Assembly (NCBI GenBank): GCA_008534395.1
Contig: SHMQ01000015.1
Location: forward strand, 1 to 56,588
Direction of reading: 5' to 3'
DNA from: Candidatus Acidulodesulfobacterium acidiphilum
GTDB lineage: Bacteria > SZUA-79 > Acidulodesulfobacterales > Acidulodesulfobacteraceae
DNA: 56,588 nucleotides
Shown in pieces: positions 36,077 through 45,838 of this stretch. The stretch's first letter is position 1; every line of letters starts with the position of its first letter. Position numbers and translations under genes: made by a program. The notes beneath the pieces are model-generated. The model ran no database searches and had not been told where the DNA came from. It saw nothing but the letters and a program-made list of their open reading frames with translations.

Positions 36077-37083
36077 AATTAAATTTCTTCAAAAATTATA
36101 GTAAGAAAACAATCTTAAAATATATATTCGTTGTTACTTTTTGGTTTTTAGTGCTTTTATTAATTTTAAAATTAATAAATTTTAAAATTAATAAACAAAT
36201 ATTCTTAAATATATCTTTGTCTCCTTTAATAATTTCTTTTTGTTTTTATATTTTATTCTCAATTTTTAGAGGAATGAGGATCGCTTATCTGCTTAACTCT
36301 AAAAATTATTTAAAAAGTTATGCTATCTCTGGAATGTATGTATTAAGTTGTGCAATTTTTCCGGGAGGTATAGGCGAAGCAACTTTACCTTTTTATATTA
36401 AAAAATATATGGATATTTCTCTTTCAAAAGGAACAGCATTGTTGCTAACAACAAGAATTTTTGATATATTATTCGTAATAATTTTTTTTATTTATTCTCT
36501 TTTTGCAATCCACTTATCTTATAGCAATTTCCATTTAGTTTTGTCAGGAGTTTTTTTTATAATCCCAATTTTTTTTATTATTTTTTTTATTATTTTTTCA
36601 AATAACTTAAGATTTTTTTTTATAAATAAACTTGGGGAGAAAAAATTAAACAATAAAAATATTTTGGGTCATTTTATAAATAAATTCATCTTGTATATTA
36701 AAAACATTGACAATGAATTAAAAGAAATTAATATAAAAAAAAAAGATATATTAGTTCTTTTTACCTTAATGGGAAGATTAAGCGTTTATGCTTCCTTTTT
36801 CTTTCTATTTAAGTCGCTGAATTTAAACATAACAATAAATCAAGTTATTTTCGTTAGCACCTTTGTTACATTAATGTTAATAATCCCATTTCAAGGATTA
36901 GGTGGATTTGGAAGTTATGAAATATGGGTAACTATGGCACTTATAATTGTAGGCATTAATAAAAACAATGCATTGACAGCAAGCATTCCGACACAATTAT
37001 TATTTTTTATATTCAGTATTTTAGAGGGTATTACAGGATATATTTTATTAATAATTGTAAGCAAACGGCAAAAAAATAAATAA
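36073..37083 (+). CDS. lysylphosphatidylglycerol synthase/AglD-type flippase-like membrane protein (UPF0104)
   Basis: This 336-residue protein has about eight transmembrane segments, with a central GMYVLSCAIFPGGIGEATLPFYI and a later FQGLGGFGSYEIW. Both G-rich re-entrant patterns are typical of the UPF0104/AglD family. Members are linked to GT2 and polyprenol-sugar metabolism, but their exact activity is unclear. It is translationally coupled to the deacetylase gene and converges on a GT2 gene with a 2-bp gap. Confidence 0.75.
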   Translation: MKLNFFKNYSKKTILKYIFVVTFWFLVLLLILKLINFKINKQIFLNISLSPLIISFCFYILFSIFRGMRIAYLLNSKNYLKSYAISGMYVLSCAIFPGGIGEATLPFYIKKYMDISLSKGTALLLTTRIFDILFVIIFFIYSLFAIHLSYSNFHLVLSGVFFIIPIFFIIFFIIFSNNLRFFFINKLGEKKLNNKNILGHFINKFILYIKNIDNELKEINIKKKDILVLFTLMGRLSVYASFFFLFKSLNLNITINQVIFVSTFVTLMLIIPFQGLGGFGSYEIWVTMALIIVGINKNNALTASIPTQLLFFIFSILEGITGYILLIIVSKRQKNK

Positions 37084-37085
37084 AT

Positions 37086-38141
37086 TTACTGCTTCTTCCC
37101 TCTAATAAATGTTTTTAATATAGTTATAGCAAATTTTAAACCATATATATAATTTCTCCCTTTCTTGCTTTCCCCGCTCAATCTTTGATGAACGGTTATA
37201 GGAACCTCTTTTATAATCAAACCGTTTCTCGCTGCTTCTATCAATAATTCCGGAGAATGATACTGTTCTTCCTTAAATAAAAGTTTATTTAAGCCTTCTG
37301 ATTTAACGGCTCTAAAACCGTTTGAGCAATCTGTTAGCTTTGTAAGCGTAACTATACTCATTATTTTGCTAAAAAGATAAATTCCCATTCTTCTTACAAA
37401 AGGCGTATTTTTTGCACTGCCAAGTACTCGTGAACCTAAAACAAAATCTGCTTCTCTGTTAATAATCGGCCTAATAACATCTTTAATTTCATTAGGGTCA
37501 TGCTGTCCGTCAGCATCCATCGTTACGATAATTTTAGCACCGAATTTAATAGCCATTTTATATCCTAATCTTAACGCAAGACCCCCGCCTCTATTAACAA
37601 TGGTTCTGACGGCTAATGTGTTATTATTTTTTACAATATCGTACGTATTGTCATCCCCGCCGTCAACTACGACTAATACATCAACCTCGATATTATTTAT
37701 TTTTTTTGGAATTTTAGATAATACTGACTCAATATTCTTTTCTTCATTATAAGCCGGAATTATTACAACGATATCCGAAAATTTAAAATCTTTTCCGTAA
37801 ATACTTTCAAATTCATTAATGGCGGTTTGATCAAAAAAAATATTAAATTTATCACTTAACTTAGTTATCTTACCTATAATATAAAAAATAAAAAACCAAC
37901 CGAAAATTGAAGAGACTACTAATAAAGCAATAATTCGATAATTGTTGCTTTTTTTAAAATTCAATAAAAAAGAAAATATTAACGCAAAATTAGGATAAAT
38001 TGAAACAATGAGTAAAAATATTAAAAAAAGATATATTAATATTATATTTGCAGTATTTATTTTCTTTTTTTTAAAAAGAATGAAAACTATAAAACAAGAT
38101 GATAGCGATAAAAATATCCCTAAAATTCTTAGATTGCTCAT
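37086..38141 (-). CDS. GT2 glycosyltransferase with N-terminal DUF2304-like membrane domain
   Basis: This is a 351-residue protein. The first 105 residues carry three transmembrane segments (LRILGIFLSLSSCFIVFILF onward) resembling the small DUF2304 membrane protein that is usually encoded separately beside such GT2 enzymes. The rest is a GT-A domain with VVIIPAYNEEKNIESVL, VLVVVDGGDDNT, the DAD motif in IVTMDADGQHDP and VLGSRVLG, like DPM1-type polyprenyl-phosphate transferases. It probably charges polyprenyl phosphate at the cytoplasmic face. Confidence 0.8.
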   Translation of the reverse strand: MSNLRILGIFLSLSSCFIVFILFKKKKINTANIILIYLFLIFLLIVSIYPNFALIFSFLLNFKKSNNYRIIALLVVSSIFGWFFIFYIIGKITKLSDKFNIFFDQTAINEFESIYGKDFKFSDIVVIIPAYNEEKNIESVLSKIPKKINNIEVDVLVVVDGGDDNTYDIVKNNNTLAVRTIVNRGGGLALRLGYKMAIKFGAKIIVTMDADGQHDPNEIKDVIRPIINREADFVLGSRVLGSAKNTPFVRRMGIYLFSKIMSIVTLTKLTDCSNGFRAVKSEGLNKLLFKEEQYHSPELLIEAARNGLIIKEVPITVHQRLSGESKKGRNYIYGLKFAITILKTFIRGKKQ

Positions 38142-38153
38142 ATATTATTTTCC

Positions 38154-39197
38154 TTAATACAAAAATTCATTCAAATTTTCTTTGATATAATTAACATAAA
38201 GTCTGCTAATTTCTTTATAAGAAAGTAATTCAACCGTTTGCGATGTTATTTTGTTGATAATTTTTTCATTTATGATATTATCATATATATAATCTATATT
38301 TGAATATAGCGACCTAAACGCAGGTAATATTACATAAAACTTATCCAATTCAATTGCTCTCTGAGTTTCTTCCTCGCTTAATAATTCTTCATATAATTTT
38401 TCTCCAGCTTTAGAGCCAATAAAAGAAATGGTAACATCTTTTACATTAAAAACAGTGGATAATTCTTCAATCATAACCTTTGCTAAATCAATTATTTTTA
38501 TTGAATTCATTTTTAATATAAATGTTTCTCCACCTTTTGCTATTATTAACGATTGCAAAATTAAATCTACGGCATCTTCTTTTTTCATAACAAATCTTGT
38601 CATATTTTCATCTGTAATAGTAAGATTGCGGCCGTCCTTCAACTGATTCAAAAATATCGGTATAACCGAACCACGTGAACCCAAAACATTCCCAAATCTG
38701 GAGTTGCAAAATATCGTACCGTTATCAACTTGTAAATTATTAGCAGCGGTTACTAGTTTTTCCCCCATTAATTTTGAAGCGCCCATTGCATTTGTAGGGT
38801 TTACCGCTTTGTCGGAACTCATAAAAAGAACTTTTTTAACTTGCGATTTTATAGAGGCTGAAATTACATTTTGAAGACCGACTAAGTTTGTTTGAACAAT
38901 GTCGGTAGGATTGTATTCACCCAATATAACATGCTTTAAGGCAGCTCCATGAAAAACATATTCGCAACCCTGCATAAGAAATTCCAATTTTTCTTTGTCC
39001 CTGATATCGCAAATGAAACAGTGAAGATTTTTTACATTTTTGTATTGCTCCGACAGAAAAAATACTTCTGTCTCATTATTGTCTATTGCTATTATTTTTC
39101 CTATATCAAACTTCATTAAGTGTTTAATGAGTTCCTTTCCGATTGTCCCTGCAGCCCCTGTGATAAATATATTTTTGCCAGTATAAAAATTTTTCAT
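38154..39197 (-). CDS. CapD-like nucleotide-sugar 4,6-dehydratase (UDP-GlcNAc type)
   Basis: This 347-residue soluble SDR has NIFITGAAGTIGKELIKHL, HGAALKHV, SSDKAVNPTNAMGASKLMGE and SRFGNVLGSRGSVIPIF. These are the marks of the CapD/WbpM/FlaA1 group, which makes 4-keto-6-deoxy sugars from UDP-GlcNAc. The usual YxxxK tyrosine position is methionine (AMGASK), as in WbpM-like members, while the preceding DK pair is kept. It lacks the N-terminal membrane part of full-length WbpM. It suggests that an N-acetylated 6-deoxy sugar is also part of the glycan. Confidence 0.83.
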   Translation of the reverse strand: MKNFYTGKNIFITGAAGTIGKELIKHLMKFDIGKIIAIDNNETEVFFLSEQYKNVKNLHCFICDIRDKEKLEFLMQGCEYVFHGAALKHVILGEYNPTDIVQTNLVGLQNVISASIKSQVKKVLFMSSDKAVNPTNAMGASKLMGEKLVTAANNLQVDNGTIFCNSRFGNVLGSRGSVIPIFLNQLKDGRNLTITDENMTRFVMKKEDAVDLILQSLIIAKGGETFILKMNSIKIIDLAKVMIEELSTVFNVKDVTISFIGSKAGEKLYEELLSEEETQRAIELDKFYVILPAFRSLYSNIDYIYDNIINEKIINKITSQTVELLSYKEISRLYVNYIKENLNEFLY

Positions 39198-39246
39198 TGT
39201 AATCCCCCTTTAAAAACTGAATAATTTTTGGTCTAATAATTTTAGT

Positions 39247-41286
39247 TTAATAATAAAAATAAGGCTCATTATTTGTGCTTGTAAGATGAATATTTCCCCA
39301 GCTCATAATGCTATTAAAATAATTTTGATTGGATATATAATATACTTTCTTTGTATGATATTTATTGTGAACACTTTGAATTATTAGACTATCAATTTTC
39401 TTTTCGTATTTTTTTGAAACATTAATAATTAACATATTATTGTTGTGCTGGTAAAATTCTATAGGCTTATTTAAAATACATAAATATTGTTTTTTATTCA
39501 GATTTAAAAAAATTTCATGTATTTTTTGCATTTTGCATAAAATTTTATATTTGCCATGAGGTAAAAATATTTTATATCTTTTATTGTTATTTAATTGCGA
39601 ATTTAACAATTTTATTTTTTTAGGAAATATATTTTTTCTTATAAAATTATTACCTATCCAAAACCATAATTGATACTTAAAACCTATATTTTTTATTTCC
39701 TTATTTGCAACTATTATCTTTCTTGATGGTATTTTATGTTTAACCAGATATGTCGGAATTTTTGATGAACCGATTACCCATCTGTCTAAACCTATATTTC
39801 CAGCTATAGCATAAATATTTGCAACCGAAAGGAATAAAACAAGCGATGTGAAATAAAATTTGAGTGAAAACTTATTTTTAAATTGAAAAAAAACATAACA
39901 AAGCAAAATTAAAATTATTAAAATTTTTGTAAAAAATGACGGTAAAAGTATTAAATGCATTTTGCTTAACAATGGTACATTTGAAGATTTAAATAAATAT
40001 AAAAATAAATCCCCCGGCGAACCAATTATAGCCTGAGCGGTTATGTATTTATTTATTGAAAAAATTGCAATAAGAACAATTATAAAACTCAATAATACCG
40101 TAATAACTCGCAACGATTTTAAATTCTTATGCTTATTAAATATGTCAAAACCAACCGCTCCTATTAAAAATATTAGCGGCATAATTACAGCGATATGGCG
40201 GCCTAAAAGACGATTTGTGGCGGCGGTATAAACCATTAGTTCCGATTGCTTTGATGCAATGAATAATAATAAAATAAACGGAAAAATAAATATTCCTAAA
40301 AGTTTTTTAGTTTTTTCGAAACTGGACTCTTCATTTTTATCCATTGATAAAAAATTTTTGAAACTCAGCCATAAAACATATAAAAAGAATAAAAATGGAA
40401 TGATACCAGAACTTATAACCATTAACGCAATGTGTTCAAGCGCTAAATAAAATAATAAAATATAGGATACATGCAAGTTAAGAAAATCTTTTGCCTCCCC
40501 GTAATGATAATTAAGCATTCCTGTAACAGAAAAACCAAAGTAATAGCCATTTCTAATTAACCATGATAAGATAATTAAAGCAGAAACTATAAAAATTATC
40601 TTTCTTTCAAATAAACTACTAAATATTTTTTTTACTTTATCTAATATACCATGTTTATTACTCACGATTGAATAAAATAAAACATAAAGCAAATATCCAG
40701 CAAATAAGGATATGCCGGTAGGTTTTGCAAGAAAAGAAAGACCTATAAAAATACCCGAGAGAAAAGCAAAATTCAATTGTTTTTTTGTTTCATATTTGAA
40801 TAAAAAATATATAGAGACAAGGAAGCAAGGAAAATATATATTTTCAGCCAGAATATTAAGCGAATATGAATTGGATGCGGGTAGCAATCCTGTTAATACA
40901 GCTATTAATAATGCGCTTTTTTTATTTAAAAGTTCTTTTGCTAAAAAATATAACGGAAAAATAATAATTGAACTCAAAAAGGCATTGAGTATCTTTATTA
41001 TACCATAACTATAAATCATGTTATGAAATAGAAAAGCAATTGAGATAAAAATAGAATATAAAGGTTCTTTGCCTATCGGATGACCAAAATAATACCCAAG
41101 TTTATGAGCCTTAATTATTGACCTCGCAATTTCCGTAAAAGTAAATTCATCCGGTATAACTTGAATTGTCTTTATAAAAAGTAAGGCTATAATAGCTTTA
41201 ATTATAGAAAATGAGATATAAATTAAAAACAACAAAATCATTTCTTTATTGAATTTATTTTTAATTGACTGCATTATAAACCTCAA
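39247..41286 (-). CDS. GT-C-fold membrane glycosyltransferase (PMT/ArnT-like)
   Basis: This 679-residue protein has about 12 transmembrane segments, followed by a soluble C-terminal part of about 180 residues. The first loop carries VIPDEFTFTEIARSII, with the DE pair where GT-C enzymes keep their catalytic acidic residue, then GHPIGKEPLYSIFISIAF. Such enzymes move sugars from polyprenyl-phosphate donors to acceptors on the periplasmic side. The DPM1-type GT2 gene just upstream could provide the donor. Substrate unknown. Confidence 0.78.
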   Translation of the reverse strand: MRFIMQSIKNKFNKEMILLFLIYISFSIIKAIIALLFIKTIQVIPDEFTFTEIARSIIKAHKLGYYFGHPIGKEPLYSIFISIAFLFHNMIYSYGIIKILNAFLSSIIIFPLYFLAKELLNKKSALLIAVLTGLLPASNSYSLNILAENIYFPCFLVSIYFLFKYETKKQLNFAFLSGIFIGLSFLAKPTGISLFAGYLLYVLFYSIVSNKHGILDKVKKIFSSLFERKIIFIVSALIILSWLIRNGYYFGFSVTGMLNYHYGEAKDFLNLHVSYILLFYLALEHIALMVISSGIIPFLFFLYVLWLSFKNFLSMDKNEESSFEKTKKLLGIFIFPFILLLFIASKQSELMVYTAATNRLLGRHIAVIMPLIFLIGAVGFDIFNKHKNLKSLRVITVLLSFIIVLIAIFSINKYITAQAIIGSPGDLFLYLFKSSNVPLLSKMHLILLPSFFTKILIILILLCYVFFQFKNKFSLKFYFTSLVLFLSVANIYAIAGNIGLDRWVIGSSKIPTYLVKHKIPSRKIIVANKEIKNIGFKYQLWFWIGNNFIRKNIFPKKIKLLNSQLNNNKRYKIFLPHGKYKILCKMQKIHEIFLNLNKKQYLCILNKPIEFYQHNNNMLIINVSKKYEKKIDSLIIQSVHNKYHTKKVYYISNQNYFNSIMSWGNIHLTSTNNEPYFYY

Positions 41287-41403
41287 CTCATATTTATTAT
41301 GTTTCTTAAATCACAGTTAGAAACTTGGAAAACACCCTAAATTATCAACAATAATTCCTACGATGATTTAAGATGTTGTATATTTTCTTTTTTAAAAAGA
41401 AGA

Positions 41404-42147
41404 TTATTCATGAAGTCCAAGCCGTAATTTTAAAACCATAAACATAGCTTCAAAAAAAACCTTTTTGCTCAACTTTGAAATCCCCGCATTTCTTTGACTA
41501 AATACAATAGGAATTTCTTTTATCATAAAGCCCTTTTTAAATATCTTAAATTTAATTTCTATTAAAAAAGAATATCCAATCGAAGATAGCTTATTGATAT
41601 TTATTGATTTAATTGTATCCGTTCTAAAACAATTAAACCCACCTGTCGCATCAGTAAAAGGAAGTCCGCCGATTTTATTAACATAAAAATTTGCGAGTTT
41701 AGAAAGAAGGAGTCTTTTAAAATCCCAGTTGAGTATTCTTATCCCGTTAATATACCTTGAGCCAATCACAAAATCGCAATCCTTTATTTCATTTAGAAAT
41801 AACGGTATCGTATTAAAATCATGGGAAATATCGGCATCCATTGTGATTATACAGTCAAATCCCTTATCTATTGCAAATTTAAAACCTTCGATATATGCAG
41901 TACCTAACCCATTTTTTTGATTTCTATGTAGAACATACACCTTGTCTGGATATTCTTTGGAAAGCGAATCAGCTACAACACCAGTTCCGTCCGGAGAATT
42001 ATCGTCCACTATAAGAATACTAATTTTATTTGGTAGTGAAAATATGTTGTTAACAAGTAATTCAATATTATCTTTTTCGTTATAAGTCGGCAATATAACA
42101 ACTGGTTTAAATATGTCTGGTCTCCTTAACGAGGTGATAACGGTCAT
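41404..42147 (-). CDS. DPM1-type polyprenol monophosphomannose synthase-like GT2
   Basis: This GT-A enzyme of about 247 residues has VVILPTYNEKDNIELLV, ILIVDDNSPDGT, GLGTAYIEGFKFA, the DAD in IITMDADISHD and VIGSRYI. This is the DPM1 pattern almost throughout, and the protein has no membrane helices. The ATG at 42147 is chosen because AAGGAG lies about 8 bp upstream; an earlier ATG at 42177 would overlap the preceding gene. It is the likely donor-maker for the GT-C protein downstream. Confidence 0.87.
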   Translation of the reverse strand: MTVITSLRRPDIFKPVVILPTYNEKDNIELLVNNIFSLPNKISILIVDDNSPDGTGVVADSLSKEYPDKVYVLHRNQKNGLGTAYIEGFKFAIDKGFDCIITMDADISHDFNTIPLFLNEIKDCDFVIGSRYINGIRILNWDFKRLLLSKLANFYVNKIGGLPFTDATGGFNCFRTDTIKSININKLSSIGYSFLIEIKFKIFKKGFMIKEIPIVFSQRNAGISKLSKKVFFEAMFMVLKLRLGLHE

Positions 42148-42148
42148 T

Positions 42149-42898
42149 TCAATTCTCCTTTTTTTTACAAACAGCAAAAAGCGTTAATCCAAATGGATGG
42201 TTTATTAGCTTTTCTATTTTTGAAAATAACGGAACAAGTTTATCATATATTCCGATTTGATTTTCTGAAGCAAAGGATTCCTTTCTTAGAATTTTAAATA
42301 AAAAAAACCAAGCCATAAAACCAACTATATCCATATATAATAAATCAACTATTTCTAAACCATTAAATAATATTTTTTCAGATATATATTTTTTGTTATA
42401 CCTCCTAAAATGTCCAACATTTTTATCTAAATTTGAATATAACAAGTTAAAGGCTGGAACTCTTAAAATAATGTATCCATTTTTCCCAAGGCATTTTTTC
42501 ATATTACCTATAGCTTTTAGGTCGTCTTCGATATGCTCCAAAACATTGAAACATATTACTGTATCGATATCCGCATTATCTCTTTTTATAATTTCCACAA
42601 AACTTTCATCCAAAATATCGCCTTTAACAACCTTTATTTTAGGATTATCATTATACTTCTTTGAAAGTTCCGCAAAACAATTATCATCGATTTCAGTGGC
42701 TATTACTATTTTTTTTTGAAGAAAAAATTCTGTAAATGTCCCTAAACCTGCACCGACCTCTAGTATATTATTTCCGATATATTTATCTACAATAGAAATT
42801 GACCATTTGGCAAAATTAGAAGCATTTTTTATTGAATCAATAGCTTTATTGCAAGTGGCTACATTACTTGAATCATTCTTAAACATTTTTCTCCTCAA
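42149..42898 (-). CDS. class I SAM-dependent methyltransferase
   Basis: This 249-residue protein has motif I ILEVGAGLGTFTEFFL, an acidic loop VIATEIDDN, VICFNVLEHIEDDL and YIILRVPAFNLLYSNLD. It resembles methyltransferases found beside DPM1-type GT2 and YfhO genes in glycan clusters. It lies directly between such genes with gaps below 10 bp, so it is part of one operon. The acceptor could be a sugar or a lipid intermediate, and nothing in the sequence decides. Confidence 0.83.
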   Translation of the reverse strand: MRRKMFKNDSSNVATCNKAIDSIKNASNFAKWSISIVDKYIGNNILEVGAGLGTFTEFFLQKKIVIATEIDDNCFAELSKKYNDNPKIKVVKGDILDESFVEIIKRDNADIDTVICFNVLEHIEDDLKAIGNMKKCLGKNGYIILRVPAFNLLYSNLDKNVGHFRRYNKKYISEKILFNGLEIVDLLYMDIVGFMAWFFLFKILRKESFASENQIGIYDKLVPLFSKIEKLINHPFGLTLFAVCKKKEN

Positions 42899-42905
42899 AT
42901 TAATT

Positions 42906-45053
42906 TTATTTAAAAGTTTTTTTTATATGCAAATACAATATTAGCAAAATTATGTTACCTAAAGAAATAATACAAATTAACTCGCCGATATAAAAATAAA
43001 ACGGTTCAAATTTAAGCACGACATTATTATTTCCTTTTTTTATAAACACACCTTGAAAATTATAGTCGGTTTTATAAATCTTTTTCGATTTTCCATTAAT
43101 ATATGCTTTCCATCCTTTAAAAAAAGTATTACTAATAAATAAAAAACAGTTATTTTTAGTATCTGTTTTTATGTTTATCAAATTGTTATCCCATTTTTTT
43201 ATTAATACCTTTTTCTTGCAGTAATCGCTTTTATCTTGATATTTAATATAATGGTTATTATTGCCTAAAACATAACCTGTATATTTTGGATTAAAAGAAG
43301 AATTAAGCATTTTATGAAAAATTGTGGAATTTTTTTTAAAAAATTTTACATTCTTTATTAAAAACGCCCTTCTAAATGTTTTATTCAATTCATATACATA
43401 AAAATTAAATTTATTTAAATGATACTTATTAACCAATGAAACGCTTTTTCTACTATTATTTTTAATAAGCTTAGCGGTAATAATATATTTTAGGTTAAAT
43501 AACCTATAAAGCCCAGAATTTAGTCCTTCTCCCCTTGCTGTATCAATAATCCTATCATAATCCTTTAAGACAAACACTTTTGTCCCTGTTATACTATCCA
43601 AGCTAACATAATACAAAGGTGTTTGTGCTATTAACGAATTATTCCAAATATCAGGCGGCAAAGAAGAACTTAAATGCATTCTAAAAGAAAATACTCCCGA
43701 AACAGGATATATTCTTCCGGCATAATTTTTTGATTTATAAAATAACAAAAAATGATTTGTTCTTAAAGTTTTTTCAATATTTTTATAGCTTGTCATAATA
43801 TTAAATTGGGAGGGCATTATAAAAATATTTATAATCACTATTAAAACAATAAAAATCCCTATTATATTACCTAAGAATAAATTTTTGAATTGTATTTCTT
43901 TTATTATAATATCTAATGATATAGCCGAAAGAATAGTCAAGAAAAAAACGCCCATAATCATAAATCTAGATGGAAGAGGAAATTTATCGAAAAAAGGAAT
44001 ATGAATTAAAAAATAATTATAGAATAGAGAATATTTACCAAAAGCTATAAAAAAAATTATAAGGATAGAATAAAAAAATGAATTAAAAATATTATTATTG
44101 TAATTATATTTTTTTTTGAATTTAAAACTTAATCCAATCAAAATTAAAAAAATTGATGTAATAATACCGAAAATTATATGCGAATTTTTATAAAATCCTA
44201 AAAAGTTTTCTATTAATAATATAGGCTTTAAAGAACCTTGCAAAACAAAATTTTTCGAAACATTTGCGACATTTGATTTTAATGATAGCACAAATGTTGG
44301 AATTACTTGAACCATTGCAATTAAGAACCCGATAAATATGATTACCACGGTATATTTTAAAAAATACCATAAAGCTTTTAATAAATTATTCGATTTTCCA
44401 TCATCAAATAAAAATAACCTAAAAAATGCGTATATTATTATTCCTATTAATGTTATAAACGAAATTTGCGGAGAACCTGCTAAAATTTGAAAACCTAGTA
44501 ATAATCCAGAAATTAAAACATATATTAAATTTTTATTATTTTTAAGATATTTTTCAAAGAATAGGAAAATGGCAGGAATAAACCAATAAGTCGCGATAAA
44601 ACTATAAGAATAATTTAAAATAAAGCCGGAATACGTAAACAATAATGCACAAATAAAACTAGAAACTTTACTTATGCCAATGGTTCTTAAAAACAGGTAT
44701 GAAAAAAAGGAAATAAGCAAAAATGATATTAAAAAAGAATAATTAATTATAAGATGATTTGGAATTAAATAATCGAGTAGAATATTTAAAAAATAATAAG
44801 TGCCGTTTTGTGGATCGGCAAAAAATGGATCGCCTATAAACAAACTTTGTGACCATAAAGGGATTTTACCTCCAGTAATCGACCTTGCAATAAATATTTT
44901 AGTTGGCATAAAATAAGTTTCGATATCACCGTAATAAAGAATTTTTCCATTTATAATTAATCCTTTAAATTTAAAAAACAATACTACAAGGAACAAAAAA
45001 TAAGGGATTAATGAACTTATGGAATAAAAAAATTTGCTATTTTTATTAAACAT
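42906..45053 (-). CDS. YfhO-family membrane protein (putative GT-C glycosyltransferase)
   Basis: This 715-residue protein has about 12 transmembrane segments and a C-terminal soluble domain before a last helix. The first loop YYGDIETYFMPTKIFI, GKIPLWSQSLFIGDPFFADPQ, then a run of helices, is characteristic of the YfhO family. Later, NTFFKGWKAYING is typical of the C-terminal domain. Family members in Gram-positives glycosylate lipoteichoic acid using lipid-linked sugar. Here it probably modifies a periplasmic glycan using a donor from the GT2 enzymes nearby. Confidence 0.82.
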   Translation of the reverse strand: MFNKNSKFFYSISSLIPYFLFLVVLFFKFKGLIINGKILYYGDIETYFMPTKIFIARSITGGKIPLWSQSLFIGDPFFADPQNGTYYFLNILLDYLIPNHLIINYSFLISFLLISFFSYLFLRTIGISKVSSFICALLFTYSGFILNYSYSFIATYWFIPAIFLFFEKYLKNNKNLIYVLISGLLLGFQILAGSPQISFITLIGIIIYAFFRLFLFDDGKSNNLLKALWYFLKYTVVIIFIGFLIAMVQVIPTFVLSLKSNVANVSKNFVLQGSLKPILLIENFLGFYKNSHIIFGIITSIFLILIGLSFKFKKKYNYNNNIFNSFFYSILIIFFIAFGKYSLFYNYFLIHIPFFDKFPLPSRFMIMGVFFLTILSAISLDIIIKEIQFKNLFLGNIIGIFIVLIVIINIFIMPSQFNIMTSYKNIEKTLRTNHFLLFYKSKNYAGRIYPVSGVFSFRMHLSSSLPPDIWNNSLIAQTPLYYVSLDSITGTKVFVLKDYDRIIDTARGEGLNSGLYRLFNLKYIITAKLIKNNSRKSVSLVNKYHLNKFNFYVYELNKTFRRAFLIKNVKFFKKNSTIFHKMLNSSFNPKYTGYVLGNNNHYIKYQDKSDYCKKKVLIKKWDNNLINIKTDTKNNCFLFISNTFFKGWKAYINGKSKKIYKTDYNFQGVFIKKGNNNVVLKFEPFYFYIGELICIISLGNIILLILYLHIKKTFK

Positions 45054-45127
45054 TATTTAAATTTTATAAAAAAATTAATTTATTAGGAAGCGTTAAATAT
45101 TTAAGTAAATTCAATTTTAATAATCCT

Positions 45128-45838
45128 CTATGGTTTTATGCAATGATAATACTGAATATAACCATTAGAAACCTCATTAGTAAAATGCCTACCAAAAACA
45201 AAGTCCGTATAATGAAATTTATCTGTTGATATTGTTAATGGCATTTCACACAATCCTAATGCCTCGCTAATTATAAAACCTGTGTTTTCCAAAATTGTCA
45301 TTAGTTGTTGAGGATAATATTCAATGCAATGTTCTGGATGAACAAATCCCCCGCCCACTGAACGAGTATGTATTTGTGTTATTAACCGGTTGGGAGTATC
45401 CAAACAGAAAGAACCACCACTCCTTAGAACTCTAAAAACTTCCTTACACATATGCTCACCTAAATCTAGGGGAACATGTTCTATGCTTTGCCCTGACCAA
45501 ACAAAATCAACGCTTGAGTCTTCTATTCCAGCCAAGTTTGTCATATCGGAATATTGAACTATAACTTCTCCTAATTGACATTCATTATCAATGACTATTT
45601 CCTTATAAAATAGTCTTTCTTCCGGTGAAAGATCTATTAAAATCAACCTCTTAAATCTATAAGTATATCCCATTTTGTAAAGCTGACAATTTGCGCCACC
45701 CAAATCTAAAATAATTTCGCCTTTGGGCAATAAATATCTGACCATAGTGCATCTAATGGCATGGATAATATTCAAATGTTCATCAATTGCTTTCTGTTCA
45801 ACCAATGAGTCATTAGCAATATTGTCTAAATTATCCAA
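45128..45838 (-). CDS. class I SAM-dependent methyltransferase
   Basis: This 236-residue protein has motif I IILDLGGANCQLYK, LILIDLSPEERLFY, VDFVWSGQSIEHVPLDLGEH and VLRSGGSFCLDTPNRLITQ. The last is shared with methyltransferases of O-antigen clusters. It starts inside the end of the 1283-residue glycosyltransferase gene (13-bp overlap), so the two are made together. It may methylate the chain built by that enzyme, possibly as a terminal cap, but this is inference. Confidence 0.85.
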   Translation of the reverse strand: MDNLDNIANDSLVEQKAIDEHLNIIHAIRCTMVRYLLPKGEIILDLGGANCQLYKMGYTYRFKRLILIDLSPEERLFYKEIVIDNECQLGEVIVQYSDMTNLAGIEDSSVDFVWSGQSIEHVPLDLGEHMCKEVFRVLRSGGSFCLDTPNRLITQIHTRSVGGGFVHPEHCIEYYPQQLMTILENTGFIISEALGLCEMPLTISTDKFHYTDFVFGRHFTNEVSNGYIQYYHCIKP

